From positions 1 through 38,165 of the forward strand of contig JBBIQS010000075.1 in assembly GCA_037442205.1 (NCBI GenBank): a stretch of DNA of 38,165 nt. The letters are read 5' to 3'. The notes under the pieces are model-generated. The model did no database searches and was not told where the DNA came from. It saw only the letters and a list, made by a program, of their open reading frames with translations. This document shows positions 8,792-18,500 of this stretch, one piece after another. A program made the translations under genes and the position numbers. This stretch comes from JBBIQS01 sp037442205 (GTDB lineage Bacteria; Myxococcota; Myxococcia; Myxococcales; UBA5297). Position 1 is the stretch's first letter. Every line of letters starts with the position of its first letter.

Positions 8792-10882
8792 ATGAGGTTC
8801 CCAATCCTGATTGCGGTGTCGTCGCTGTGGTTCCACGCCTCGTGTACTTGCGGAGGGGCGCCCACCGGAGATCAGCCCACCTCCAACGTTCCTCCGGAGA
8901 AGGTCACGTTCTCCGGCACGCTGAAGCCGGCGGCGGGGCTCTCGGCGGCGGACTTCGACTTCTTTGATGATGCCTCTGACGACCCGATCACCGTCGATGC
9001 CAGCGGCTCCTTCTCCGGGACCCGCCGCGGACGGCGGACCTCGGTGCTGTTCTGCGTTCCCCGCGAGGGAACCGCCGCCGCCTCCAAGCTCGCCGCCTCC
9101 GGCGGGCTCTACATGTCCCCGGGGCTGGGCACCCAGCACCTCTCCTCCGCCGCCAGCGGCACCGGCTACGAGCTCAAGAGCGACGGCCTGGTCGCCATGG
9201 ACGCGGGCACCTCCGTCCTCACCCTGCTGCTGCAACACCCGATGCTCGCCCATCCCTGGCCGGGCGCCCAGCAGCTGGAGGTGAGCTGGCTGCTGACCCA
9301 GATCAGCAAAGGGCTCGCCCCCTTCGATCAGGCCGCGGCAGCCTACGACGCGGCAATCGCCAACGGCCGCGACCTGTCCACCGACAGCGCCTTCACCTCC
9401 GCCCTCGCGGCGCTGGTCGCCAAGGTCGTCTCCGACATGCCCAACATCGGGCCCCCGCCCCCCAGTGCCGCCGAAGCAGGCCAGGCGCTGACCGCGATCT
9501 CCTTCGGGTATTCCAGCTCCAACTCCCTCGAGACCCAGCTCACCCGAGTCGCCGACGACAAGAAGGTCACCGTCACCGCCAGCAACCAGGTCGGCACGGC
9601 GCTCGACTACTACTTCGAGATCAGCAAGCTCTCCAAGGCCGACTTCCCCAGCGGCGTGGAGAGCCCTCCCTACCAGCGCGTCGATCACCTGCGCTACCTG
9701 GCCCCGGCAGGACAGGTCGCCGACGGCTTCGTCGCCGCGCGCAGCTACCTGAGCTACGTCGACGTGTTCAACAACGCGGTGACCGCCCTCAGCGCCTACC
9801 TGGGCAGCAAAAGCATCGCCCCCTCGAGCAACGTCGACCTCGCTCCGGTGGAGTTCTACGAGGTGCGCTTCCTCAGCGGCGCGTTCCCCGGCGGGCTGCC
9901 GCAGGCCGAGGCCGACTTCGTCCAGGCCCACTACGCGCCGCAGGCCAGCGCGACCTTCAACCACAACGTGGCAGTGGCGGTGGTGGAGGCCTTCTCGGCC
10001 ATTCCCGGCAGCGACGCCCTGCTCGGAGACACCGCCGGCAAGGCGGTGATCCAGGCGGCCATCACCCAGGTCGGACTGGAGCTCGAGGCGCTCTACCACA
10101 CCAAGACCGCCTCGCAGGTGACCGGGGATGACGTGTGGGGAATCGTCTACAACACCAGCAAGGCGGCGCTGGACACCTTCGCCCAGAAGATGTCCGAGAA
10201 GCCGATCGAGACCGGCTGGAGGAAAGCGCTCTCCTATCTCAAGTGGGGAGGCGAAAGAGCGCTCAAGACGGTGGTGGCGATCCCCGGGGCCATTGGCAAG
10301 GGCGGGGCGGCGGCCAACCGGGCGCTGCGGTTGGCGCGTCCGAAGAGCCTGACCGAGGTCTACATCCTCGCGGTCGGCCTCGAGCCGCCGGTGCGGGTGC
10401 CGTTCAGCGTCGACGCGGTGGTCAACCCGGAGCTGGCGATCGACGGCAACGTGGCGCGCGTGCGCATCGACGGCTTCGCCAAGACCAGCGGCAGCTTCTC
10501 GGCCACTCCGGGCACCGCCAAGTGCACCGACCTGGGCGGCGGCTTCTACCAATGCGTGCTGACGGTGAAGGTCTCGTCCTTCGCCTCCATCGAGTCCCTG
10601 ACCGTGCAGTTCACCGAACCCGACCAATGGTGGGTGAAGAACAAGGAGAACGAGCCGTTCTTCGAATGGCGGTGGAAGGGCTACTCGAAGGTGCGCGCCG
10701 ACTTCGCCGACGCCGACACCGGCGAGTGGCTCCACGTCACCGAAGGCAGCGCCTCCTACTCCACCAGCAGGGCCGTTTCGGTCCCCGGCGCCGACTTCAC
10801 CGCCACTGCTTCGACCTTCTACCGCGACGATCTGGTGAGCGGTGTCGAAACGACGCACAACTACATCGTCCACATCCAGTGA
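8792..10882 (+). CDS. Large lipoprotein of unknown function
   Basis: Taking the ATG at 8792 gives 696 residues with a short signal and lipobox HASC (Cys18). The frame is open from 8585, but the extra residues would precede the signal and overlap the lysC fragment. The mature protein opens with a beta-rich segment (FSGTLKPAAGLSAADFDFFD), continues as a mainly helical middle part (about 140-520), and ends with immunoglobulin-like beta strands (about 540-696: PVRVPFSVDAVVNPELAIDG). I do not recognise a family. A GGGGG tract abuts the ATG, so the ribosome site is poor. Its position between two copies of the rmuC/lysC junction marks it as an insertion. Confidence 0.75.
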   Translation: MRFPILIAVSSLWFHASCTCGGAPTGDQPTSNVPPEKVTFSGTLKPAAGLSAADFDFFDDASDDPITVDASGSFSGTRRGRRTSVLFCVPREGTAAASKLAASGGLYMSPGLGTQHLSSAASGTGYELKSDGLVAMDAGTSVLTLLLQHPMLAHPWPGAQQLEVSWLLTQISKGLAPFDQAAAAYDAAIANGRDLSTDSAFTSALAALVAKVVSDMPNIGPPPPSAAEAGQALTAISFGYSSSNSLETQLTRVADDKKVTVTASNQVGTALDYYFEISKLSKADFPSGVESPPYQRVDHLRYLAPAGQVADGFVAARSYLSYVDVFNNAVTALSAYLGSKSIAPSSNVDLAPVEFYEVRFLSGAFPGGLPQAEADFVQAHYAPQASATFNHNVAVAVVEAFSAIPGSDALLGDTAGKAVIQAAITQVGLELEALYHTKTASQVTGDDVWGIVYNTSKAALDTFAQKMSEKPIETGWRKALSYLKWGGERALKTVVAIPGAIGKGGAAANRALRLARPKSLTEVYILAVGLEPPVRVPFSVDAVVNPELAIDGNVARVRIDGFAKTSGSFSATPGTAKCTDLGGGFYQCVLTVKVSSFASIESLTVQFTEPDQWWVKNKENEPFFEWRWKGYSKVRADFADADTGEWLHVTEGSASYSTSRAVSVPGADFTATASTFYRDDLVSGVETTHNYIVHIQ

Positions 10883-11063
10883 TCGGGGACCCGCATCCGA
10901 CTCGGCACCCCTTCGCGAGCGGCGCGCGGCCTGCGGAGCTACGGTCGCCCGCCGAATCTTGGCTCCCGAAGACTGTCGAGGATAGCGACGCCGCTCGTTC
11001 GCTCGGTGGACTCCGCCCCATCTCGCTCGACGCAGACGGCGAGCGGGCCGGAAGCAAGGGAGG

Positions 11064-11320
11064 GACGAAGAAGCGAGCCGACTCCTGAGCGAAACCCCAG
11101 GAGCTACGCCGTCTTGTCCAGCCCGAAGGCGGTGTGCAGCTCGCGCACCGCCAGCTCGGTGAACTTCTCCTGGACCAGCATCGACACCTTGATCTCGCTG
11201 GTGGAGATCATCTCGATGTTGATCCCGGCCCCGGCCATCACCTCGAAGCAGCGGGTGGCGACGCCGGCGTGGTTGCGCATCCCCACTCCGACGATCGAGA
11301 CCTTGGCCACCTTGGAATCG
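11064..11320. repeat. rmuC/lysC junction repeat, right copy
   Basis: The right-hand partner of 8337-8600. Its lysC part is the genuine 3' end of lysC; its first about 25 bp echo the end of rmuC (KKRADS, TGA at 11086-11088) without any rmuC gene in front. Confidence 0.85.
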
Positions 11321-12324
11321 GTCTCCACGTTCTCCCCGCCCAGCTCGGGCAGCAGCTTCTCGACGATCTCCCTGGCCTTGGGCAGGTCGGACTTGCCGAC
11401 GGTGAAGGAGAGGTCGGTGCGCCCGCCGTGGCTGACGTTCTGGACGATCAGGTCGACCACGATGTGGGCGTCGGAGAGGGGCTTGAACAGCTTGGCGGCG
11501 ATCCCCGGCTTGTCGGGGAGGTTGCGGATGGCGACCTTGGCCTCGTTCTTGTCGTAGGCGATGCCGCTGACGACCACCTGTTCCATCGAACTGTCCTCCG
11601 GGCAGACCAGCGTGCCGGGGTCGTCGGTGAAGCTCGACTTGACCCACAGCGGCACGGCGTACTTCATGGCGAATTCCACCGAGCGAATCTGCAGCACCTT
11701 GGCCCCGGCCCCGGCCAGCTCGAGCATCTCCTCGTAGCAGATCTTGTCGAGCTTGCGGGCCGCCGGGCACAGGTTGGGATCGGTGGTGTAGACCCCATCG
11801 ACGTCGGTGTAGATCTCGCAGGCATCGGCCTTGATGGCCGCGGCCACCGCCACCGCGGTGGTGTCCGAACCGCCGCGGCCGAGGGTGGTGATGTTCCCCT
11901 CCTCGTCCTCGCCCTGGAAGCCGGCCACCACCCCGATCTCCCCGCGCTGCAGGGCCTTCTCCAGCGCCCCCTTGTCGATCGACTTGATGCGGGCCTTGGA
12001 GAAGGCGCTGTCGGTGATGATCCGCACCTGGTGGCCCAGGAAGCTGCGCGCCTTGCCGCCCAGCGCCTGGATGGCCAGCGCTAGCAGCCCCACCGTCACC
12101 TGCTCGCCGGTGGCGGCCACCACGTCCTGCTCGCGCTCGTCGGGGCGGGGGTTGATCGCCTCGGCCAGCTTGAGCAGGCGGTTGGTCTCTCCGCTCATGG
12201 CCGAGACGACGACCACCACCTCGTTGCCCTTCTTCTGGGCGGCCAGCGCCCGGCGGGCCACGTTCTTGATGCGCTCGACGTCGCCGACCGAGGTGCCGCC
12301 GTATTTTTGGACGATGAGTGCCAT
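11104..12324 (-). CDS. lysC: Aspartate kinase
   Basis: This 406-residue enzyme phosphorylates L-aspartate with ATP, the first step towards lysine, threonine and methionine; the next enzyme, asd, is at 34269-35291. The N-terminus shows the family signature KYGGTS (7-12); GRGGSDTTAVAVA and EIYTDVDGVYTTDP mark the substrate and nucleotide sites; the last about 140 residues hold two ACT domains for feedback control, with the conserved FEVMAGAGINIEMIS. The ATG at 12324 is chosen over upstream codons because AAAGGGA sits just before it and MALIVQKYGG is the usual family start. Its 3' end is duplicated at 8376 onwards. It is divergent from the PspC gene. Confidence 0.95.
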   Translation of the reverse strand: MALIVQKYGGTSVGDVERIKNVARRALAAQKKGNEVVVVVSAMSGETNRLLKLAEAINPRPDEREQDVVAATGEQVTVGLLALAIQALGGKARSFLGHQVRIITDSAFSKARIKSIDKGALEKALQRGEIGVVAGFQGEDEEGNITTLGRGGSDTTAVAVAAAIKADACEIYTDVDGVYTTDPNLCPAARKLDKICYEEMLELAGAGAKVLQIRSVEFAMKYAVPLWVKSSFTDDPGTLVCPEDSSMEQVVVSGIAYDKNEAKVAIRNLPDKPGIAAKLFKPLSDAHIVVDLIVQNVSHGGRTDLSFTVGKSDLPKAREIVEKLLPELGGENVETDSKVAKVSIVGVGMRNHAGVATRCFEVMAGAGINIEMISTSEIKVSMLVQEKFTELAVRELHTAFGLDKTA

Positions 12325-12470
12325 GTCCCTTTCGCGCCTCTTGCCCCGCCCGCTTTGCGAGGGCGCGGGAGAGTAAGAGCCTGCTGGCCGTCCGTCAACC
12401 GGCCGTCCGAACGGCAATCGCCGGCGGGGCTTGGCGTTGGAATGGGCATGAGCGCCTGAGGAGGCCCGCG

Positions 12471-12803
12471 ATGATCTGCCCGTACTGCCACACCGAGAAC
12501 CGAGAGGGCGCCAGCAAGTGCGCCGCCTGCGCCAGCTGGATGGTGGCCCGCCCGCCCGTGCGCGAGTGGACCCGGGCCCGGGAGGGCCGAAAGATCGCCG
12601 GGGTCTGCCAGGGGCTCTCCAACCGCTTCGGGATTCCGGTGGCCGCGGTGCGGCTTGTCTTCCTGCTGAGCATCCTGCTGGGCGGCTGGGGGCTCATCGT
12701 CTACATCGCCCTGTGGATTGCCATGCCCGAGGAGGCGCCGCAGCTGCCCAGCCGCATCGAGGACCGGCCGATCGGCCGCGAGCCGCTCGACGTGCGGCCC
12801 TAG
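12471..12803 (+). CDS. PspC-domain membrane protein with N-terminal zinc ribbon
   Basis: This 110-residue protein opens with a zinc-ribbon, cysteines at 3, 6, 17 and 20 (CPYC...CAAC). A PspC domain follows (about 33-90) with the typical AGVCQGLSNRFGIPVAAVRL and a hydrophobic segment of one or two helices (VFLLSILLGGWGLIVYIALW) ending in MPEE. PspC domains occur in envelope-stress (phage-shock) systems; no other psp gene is nearby, so that role is only family knowledge. A start at 12318 is open in frame, but the zinc ribbon begins at 12471 and GAGG precedes it. Confidence 0.88.
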   Translation: MICPYCHTENREGASKCAACASWMVARPPVREWTRAREGRKIAGVCQGLSNRFGIPVAAVRLVFLLSILLGGWGLIVYIALWIAMPEEAPQLPSRIEDRPIGREPLDVRP

Positions 12804-12860
12804 GCAGGCCAGCAGCCCGCTGGCCGAACCGATGCCGCGGCCGGCTGGCTCTAAGCGGGC

Positions 12861-14033
12861 ATGGAAACCAGCCTCTCGCAAGTCGATGTCGAGGAATCGG
12901 TCCGCAGCCGCTACTCCAATGCCGCCCAAGCGGCCGAGCCCGGGCTGTGCTGCCCGGGAACCAGCGACCCCAAGCTGCTCTCGCAGGTTCCGCGCGAGGT
13001 GGTGGAGCGCGACTACGGCTGCGGCAACCCGAGCAAGCACGTCCGCGAAGGCGAGACGGTGCTCGACCTGGGCTCGGGGGCCGGCAAGGCCTGCTACCTG
13101 CTGAGCCAGATCGTCGGCCCCAAGGGCAAAGTGATCGGGGTCGACATGAACGACGAGATGCTCAAGGTGGCACGCCGGCACGTGGCCACCTTCGGGAGCA
13201 TCCTCGGCTACTCCAACCTCGAGTTCCGCAAGGGGAAGATCCAGGATCTGCGGCTGGATTTGGAGGCCCTCGACGCCCAGCTCTTCGCGCACCCGGTGCA
13301 GACCACGGAGCAGCTGGCCAGGCTCGAGTCCTATGCCGCCCAGCTGCGGGCCGAGAAGCCGCTGATCGCCGATCAGTCGATTGACGTGGTGGTTTCGGAC
13401 TGCGTGCTCAACCTGGTGCGCCCCGAGGACAAGGCCCAGCTGTTCAAGGAGCTCCACCGGGTGCTCAAGCGCGGCGGCCGGGCGGTGATCTCGGACATCG
13501 TCTGCGACGAGGAAGTCCCGGCGCACCTTCAGCAGGATCCCGAGCTGTGGCCGGGGTGCATTTCCGGGGCGATGCGCGAGGACCGGTTCCTGCAGGCCTT
13601 CGAGGCCGCCGGTTTCTACGGGATCCAGGTGGTGGAGCGCCCGGCGGCGCCGTGGCGGACGGTCGAAGGGATCGAGTTCCGCAGCGTGACGGTGATCGCC
13701 TACCGCGGCAAGGAGGGCGCCTGCTGGGATCGGCGGCAGGCGGTGATCTACCGCGGCCCGTTCAGCGAGGTGAAGGACGACGACGGCCACGTGCTCAAGC
13801 GCGGGGTGCGGGTGGCGGTGTGCGACAAGACCTTCAACCTCTACTCCCGCGCCCCGTACCGCGAGCATTTCGACCTGATCGAGCCGCGGATCCCGGTCCC
13901 GCTGGAGGAGGCCCGCCCCTTCCCCTGCGGCGCGTCGATGCTGGTGCGCGATCCCAAGGAGACCAAGGGAGCGGACTACGCCGAAACCACCGAGGCGGCA
14001 GCCTGCTGCCCAGGCGGAAGCTGCGCTTGCTAG
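12861..14033 (+). CDS. SAM-dependent methyltransferase, ArsM-like
   Basis: This 390-residue protein has a class I methyltransferase fold with motif I VLDLGSGAGK (67-76) and the acidic ribose-binding end VIGVDMN. The preceding ERDYGCG, a Cys pair at 30-31 and Cys181 in VVSDCVLNLV match features of arsenite methyltransferases, where such cysteines hold arsenic. The C-terminus is CCPGGSCAC (five cysteines), typical of thiol-metalloid binding. Methylation of arsenite or a related metalloid is therefore the likely reaction, but no other ars gene is in the window and a different acceptor cannot be excluded. It starts 57 bp after the PspC gene. Confidence 0.82.
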   Translation: METSLSQVDVEESVRSRYSNAAQAAEPGLCCPGTSDPKLLSQVPREVVERDYGCGNPSKHVREGETVLDLGSGAGKACYLLSQIVGPKGKVIGVDMNDEMLKVARRHVATFGSILGYSNLEFRKGKIQDLRLDLEALDAQLFAHPVQTTEQLARLESYAAQLRAEKPLIADQSIDVVVSDCVLNLVRPEDKAQLFKELHRVLKRGGRAVISDIVCDEEVPAHLQQDPELWPGCISGAMREDRFLQAFEAAGFYGIQVVERPAAPWRTVEGIEFRSVTVIAYRGKEGACWDRRQAVIYRGPFSEVKDDDGHVLKRGVRVAVCDKTFNLYSRAPYREHFDLIEPRIPVPLEEARPFPCGASMLVRDPKETKGADYAETTEAAACCPGGSCAC

Positions 14034-14097
14034 GCCGCTCGCGATAGGGAGGCGCTCCGGTAAGATGCGCCTCTCCACACGCCTTCCCGAGGAGCCC

Positions 14098-14673
14098 ATG
14101 TCCCGCTTGATGATCGCCCTCGCCCTCTCCGCCGCCCTGCTCGCCTGCCGGCCGGCTTCCTCCGACGCCCCCGCCATCAAGTCTTCCGGCGTCCAGGCCA
14201 GTGCCGCGCCGGCCAAGGCCGCCAAAGCCGGCCACAACTGCGAGGACCTGGGGACGCCGGAGAAGGACGAGGTGGCCACCCTCAAGGATCCGCAGACCGG
14301 AGCCACAGTCCTGGCTACCGGCGACAAGCTGGCCGGCGCTCAGGCGGTCAGCGTGGCAGAGCTGCTGGCCAATCCCGAGGCCTTTGCCGGCAAGACCGTC
14401 CGGCTGGAGGGCAACGTCTCGGCGATGTGCACCCACCGCCGGGCCTGGTTCTCGGTCCAGAGCGACGACCGCAGCGGCGGCTACGTGCGGATCATCGCCG
14501 CCCCCAAGTTCCTGGTTCCCGAGGGCTCGATCGGCAAGCGGGCGCGGACCGAGGGAGTGGTGGAGATCGTCGAGGTTCCCAAGGAGCAGGCCGAGCACTA
14601 CGCCGCCGAGCACCAGCTGCCGCCGCAGTTCAAGGCCCCGGTGCTGCGCGCCACCGGCGCCGAGTTCATCTGA
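14098..14673 (+). CDS. DUF4920 lipoprotein (OB-fold-like)
   Basis: This 191-residue protein has a lipoprotein signal with lipobox ALLAC (Cys17) and an Ala/Lys-rich linker. The DUF4920 domain (about 85-180) has the diagnostic SVAELLANPEAFAGKTVRLE, followed by CTHRRAWFSV and a GYVRIIAAPKFLVP strand, consistent with an OB-fold exported to the periplasm. The family function is unknown; cysteine and histidine in the domain may bind metal or heme (inference). An upstream ATG at 14065 is in frame but precedes the signal. The stop is 7 bp before the PepSY-type membrane gene, so the two are probably one transcription unit. Confidence 0.85.
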   Translation: MSRLMIALALSAALLACRPASSDAPAIKSSGVQASAAPAKAAKAGHNCEDLGTPEKDEVATLKDPQTGATVLATGDKLAGAQAVSVAELLANPEAFAGKTVRLEGNVSAMCTHRRAWFSVQSDDRSGGYVRIIAAPKFLVPEGSIGKRARTEGVVEIVEVPKEQAEHYAAEHQLPPQFKAPVLRATGAEFI

Positions 14674-14680
14674 CCGAGAG

Positions 14681-15310
14681 ATGAGCTTCCGGGCCCGGCT
14701 CTTCTCGCTCCACCGCGACCTGGGCTACTTCGCCTTCGGGTTGACGGTGGTCTACGCCATCTCCGGACTGGCGGTGAACCACCGCCACCACTGGAACTTC
14801 AACCAGTCGGCGCAGGTGTCCCAGGTCCAGGTCGGCACGCCCGGGCAGCTGCTCACCTCGCTTCCCGAGGAACGGCGCCGGGCGCTGCAGGCCGATCCCC
14901 AGTTGCTGACCCGCGCCGAGGAGCCGCTCCTGGTTTCGGCGCTGACCGAGGCCCTCAAGCGCCCGCGCCCGCCCAAGAACGCCTTCTGGCGCGGTCCAGA
15001 TCGGCTGAGCCTGTTCTTTGAAACCGGCGATCGGGACACCGTCGACTACGATCCGGCCCAGGGAACCGCCCGCCAGCTGGCGATGACCGATCGCCCGCTG
15101 CTCAGGGACATGAACTTCCTTCATCTCAACGAGCGCCACGGGAACTGGACCTGGCTCGCCGACGGCTACGCACTGGTGCTGCTCTTTTTGGCCTTCTCCG
15201 GGATCGTCATGACCCGCGGGAGGAAGGGATTGCTCGGGCGCGGCGGGGTTTTGCTTGGATTGGGCCTGGCGGTGCCGGTCACGGCGGCGGTGGTGCTGCG
15301 CTATCTGTGA
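14681..15310 (+). CDS. PepSY-associated transmembrane protein
   Basis: This 209-residue protein begins LHRDLGYFAFGLTVVYAISG (TM1, about 10-33) followed by LAVNHRHHWN. It has a periplasmic stretch of about 120 residues and two C-terminal helices (about 165-182 and 188-206). This matches the PepSY-associated transmembrane group linked to metal or heme handling; His residues after TM1 may be ligands (inference). GAGAG precedes the ATG closely. Paired with the DUF4920 lipoprotein. Its last residues AAVVLRYL are copied at 21394-21420 and 22965-23012, traces of duplicated junctions. Confidence 0.8.
   Translation: MSFRARLFSLHRDLGYFAFGLTVVYAISGLAVNHRHHWNFNQSAQVSQVQVGTPGQLLTSLPEERRRALQADPQLLTRAEEPLLVSALTEALKRPRPPKNAFWRGPDRLSLFFETGDRDTVDYDPAQGTARQLAMTDRPLLRDMNFLHLNERHGNWTWLADGYALVLLFLAFSGIVMTRGRKGLLGRGGVLLGLGLAVPVTAAVVLRYL
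15263..15310. repeat. PepSY-gene 3' end, intact member of a three-copy set
   Basis: The last 48 bases of the PepSY gene match 22965-23012 at 39 of 48 positions, both reading GLAVP......LRYL and stop. Bases 15281-15307 match 21394-21420 at 25 of 27 positions. Confidence 0.75.
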
Positions 15311-15450
15311 GCTCGACAGCCAACCGGGCTCCGCGAAGGACGGAGCCACTGGCCTTCGGCGAGAAATCGGCGCTCCGACGAGTGCTCAAGGAAGGGAGCC
15401 GGCGCTTGCCCCAGCGGACGGCCGTGCCAGGGTCGGAGGCGAGAGCGCCT

Positions 15451-15480
15451 TTGAAACTTTCTGGCGCAGCGGGATGTATT
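15451..15480 (+). promoter_or_regulatory. Possible sigma-70-type promoter for the hybrid kinase
   Basis: TTGAAA at 15451-15456 and TGTATT at 15475-15480 are separated by 18 bases, 86 bp before the GTG start. The -10 is weak. The rest of 15311-15565 holds nothing else recognisable. Confidence 0.3.
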
Positions 15481-15565
15481 CCCCTCAGGAGGCGAACGTC
15501 TGAGATAGTCAGCCTCGTCCGGGTCTGGGTCCGACCACTGACCCGCTTCTCAGAAGGGGTTCAAC

Positions 15566-18500
15566 GTGCCGGCTCTGACTCCCTTGCACGGCTTCGCGGT
15601 TTCCGAAGAAGTGCACGAGACTGCCGGAGCCGCGCTGTACCGTGCGGTCGAGGTGGGCAGCGGCGCTCGCGTGCTCATCAAGCGCCTGCGCTCGAAGCGA
15701 AAGCTACGGCGCGAGATTGAGCGGCTCGAACGCGAGGTCGAGATCACCTCTCGGCTGTCCAGCCAGTACCTGCTGAAACCGAAAGCCCTCGGGCTCATCG
15801 ACGGTGAGCCGGCCCTGGTCACCACCTGGTTCGACGGGGAGCCTCTCGATCGGCGGAGCGCAGAGCCCATGAAGCTCGACCCGTTCCTCGACGTCGCCGT
15901 TCGGCTCACCTCGGCGCTCGAGGACATCCACGCTCAGCTCGTCCTCCACAAGGACATCAAACCCGCGAACGTGCTCCGCAGCCCGACGACGGGCGAGGTT
16001 CGACTCGTCGGATTCGGCCTCGCGGAAGACCTGCCGCGGGTCCCGCTGGTCGCTTCGACCACGATGATCGAAGGCACCCTCGCCTACATGGCACCCGAAC
16101 AGACCGGGCGCATGAACCGCCCCGTCGACGCGTGCAGCGATCTCTACGCCCTCGGCGTCACCTTCTTCGAGCTGCTCACCGGTAGCCTCCCCTTCCACGC
16201 CGAGGACGCGCCGGGCTGGGTCCACTGCCACCTCGCGCGCAGCCCCCCCGACGCGCGCGAGCTGCGGCCCGATCTCCCGCCGAGCCTCAGCGCGATCATC
16301 GCCAGGCTGCTCGAGAAGGAGCCCGACGCGCGCTACCAGACCGCGAGCGGCCTCCGCGCCGATCTCGAGGAGCTTCGCCGCCGCGCGCGGGAGGGGGAGA
16401 CCGCCCCGATCCGCCTCGGCGAGCACGACGCTCCGAGGACCCTGAAGCTCCCGCACCGGCTCTACGGTCGCGCGCTCGAGAGCGCCGCCCTGCTCGCCTC
16501 GTTCGAGCGCGCCGCGGCGGCCGACCGGGCGGAGCTCGTCCTGGTGTCGGGGCGCACCGGGAGCGGCAAGTCGGCGCTCGTCCAGCAGCTCCGCGAGCCC
16601 GTCGGCCTCCACCGGGGCTTGTTCCTCGCCGGGAAGGCGGACGCGCAGGAGCGCAACGTTCCCTACGCCGCGTTCGCGCGCGCATTCGAGGGAGCGCTGC
16701 GCGAAGTGCTCGGGCAGAGCGACGCCGAGGTGGCGCGGTGGCGGGCGGAGCTCTCGGAGGCGCTCGGCCCGAACGCCCGGCTCCTGGTCGAGCTCATCCC
16801 GCGCGCGGCGCTGATCCTCGGCGAGTGCCCGCCGCCGCCCGAGGTGCCGCCCGCGGAGGCACACCGGCGCCTCCAACGCACGCTCGCGCGCTTCGTGCGC
16901 AGCTTCGCTCGCGTCGATCGCCCACTGTCGCTCTTCCTCGACGACCTGCAGTGGGCCGATGCCGCGACGATCGAGCTCCTCGAGTACCTCCTTCGCGATC
17001 CCGAGACGCGTCACGTGCTGCTCATCGGCGCGTATCGCGAGGAGGAGGTCGGTCGGGCGCACCCGCTGGCCCAGATGATCGCGCGAGCTCAGGCGGACGG
17101 CTTGACGGCCTCCGAGCTCTCGGTGAAGCCCCTGCTCGTCGGCGAGGTCGAGCGGCTCCTGGGCGATGCGCTGCGCGCCTCGACGGACGAAGTCGCGAGC
17201 CTGGCCGCGTTCGTCTGCGAGAAGACCGCCGGCAACCCCTTCTTCGTGCTCCAGCTCCTGACCACGCTCTACGAGGCGGGCCTCGTCTCCTTCGAAGGGG
17301 TGGCGGCGCGCTGGCGCTGGGACATGGAGGAGATCCGCCGCCGCGGGACCACCGACGACGTCGTCGAGTTGACGAGCGCAAAGCTCCTCCGGCTCTCGAG
17401 CCGGGCGCTGGGCTGCGCGAAGCTCGCGGCGTGCATCGGCGACACCTTCGATTTGGCGCTCCTCACCGGGCTGGACCGAGAGCGCGGCGGCGAGCGGGTG
17501 GACGCGACCGGGGGCACCACCGAGAGCGACCTCGCTGAGATCGTGCGCGAGGGGCTCGTCGTCCGCCGCGGGCGGGGCCATCAATTCGTCCACGATCGCG
17601 TGAGGGAGGCCGCCTACGCGCTGGTGCCTGAAGGCGAGCGGCCCGCGCTCCACCTCGACATCGCACGACAGCTCTTGGCCCTGCTGTCCGACCAAGAGCT
17701 CGAGAAGCAAGTCTTCGACGTCGTCGGTCAGCTCAATCGCGCCGCGCCGCTGCTCTCCGATCCGACCGAACGGCGCCGTGCGGCGGCGCTGAACCTCCGG
17801 GCTGGGAAGAAGGCGCTCACCTCGACGGCCTACGCAGCCGCGGTCGCCTACCTCGAAGCAGGGTGCGCGCTGCTCCCGTCGGACGCGTGGGAGCGAGATC
17901 GCGGGCTTGCGTTCGAGCTCCACCTCGAGGCCGGCCGCGGCTCGTATCTGGCAGGCGACTTCGAGACCGCCGACGCGCGCCTCGCGGCCGCGAGCGCCCA
18001 CGCCACCACGCGCCTCGAGCAGGCGAGAGGTTGCAGTGTCCGCGTGGAGCTCGAGACCGTCCGTGGCGGCCCACTCGCCGCCGTCGAGGCGTGCCTGACG
18101 TGCATGCGGAGCTTCGACCTCGACGTCCCGCTCCACCCGACCCTCGAGGCGGTCCGAACCTCCTTCGATGCCTATATGGCCGCTCTTCCGGAAGGTGGCA
18201 TCGAGGCGCTGGTCGACGTCCCGAGGGGCACGGCGACCGACGTCCAGGCGCTGCTCGACGCCCTCGGCAACGTTTTGCCCGCGGCGCTCTTCGTCGACGT
18301 CCACCTGCAGATCATGCTCGTCTGCGTGATGCTGCGCCTCGGCCTCACCGAGGGGTGTGACTCGATGGCGGCCGCGTACGCAACGGCGGCGATCTCGATG
18401 AATCTCATCGAGAAGCCCGACGAGGGCTATCGGTTCGGGAAGCTCGCCTGCGACCTCGTCGACCGGCGCGCTCTCGGAAGCTTGAAGGCGAAAGCCTACC

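Noticed and set aside
8509..8865. 118-codon minus-strand frame as a separate small gene
   Set aside because: Its C-terminal part aligns to lysC residues in a shifted frame, so it is read as part of the pseudogene; the N-terminal part is unexplained but lacks a family signal.
8357..11770. 1137-codon minus-strand open frame spanning the lipoprotein gene and lysC end
   Set aside because: Out of frame with lysC where they overlap and Arg/Gly-rich without motifs.
12195..14327. 710-codon minus-strand open frame across the PspC and methyltransferase genes
   Set aside because: It covers several well-supported genes in other frames and has low-complexity composition.
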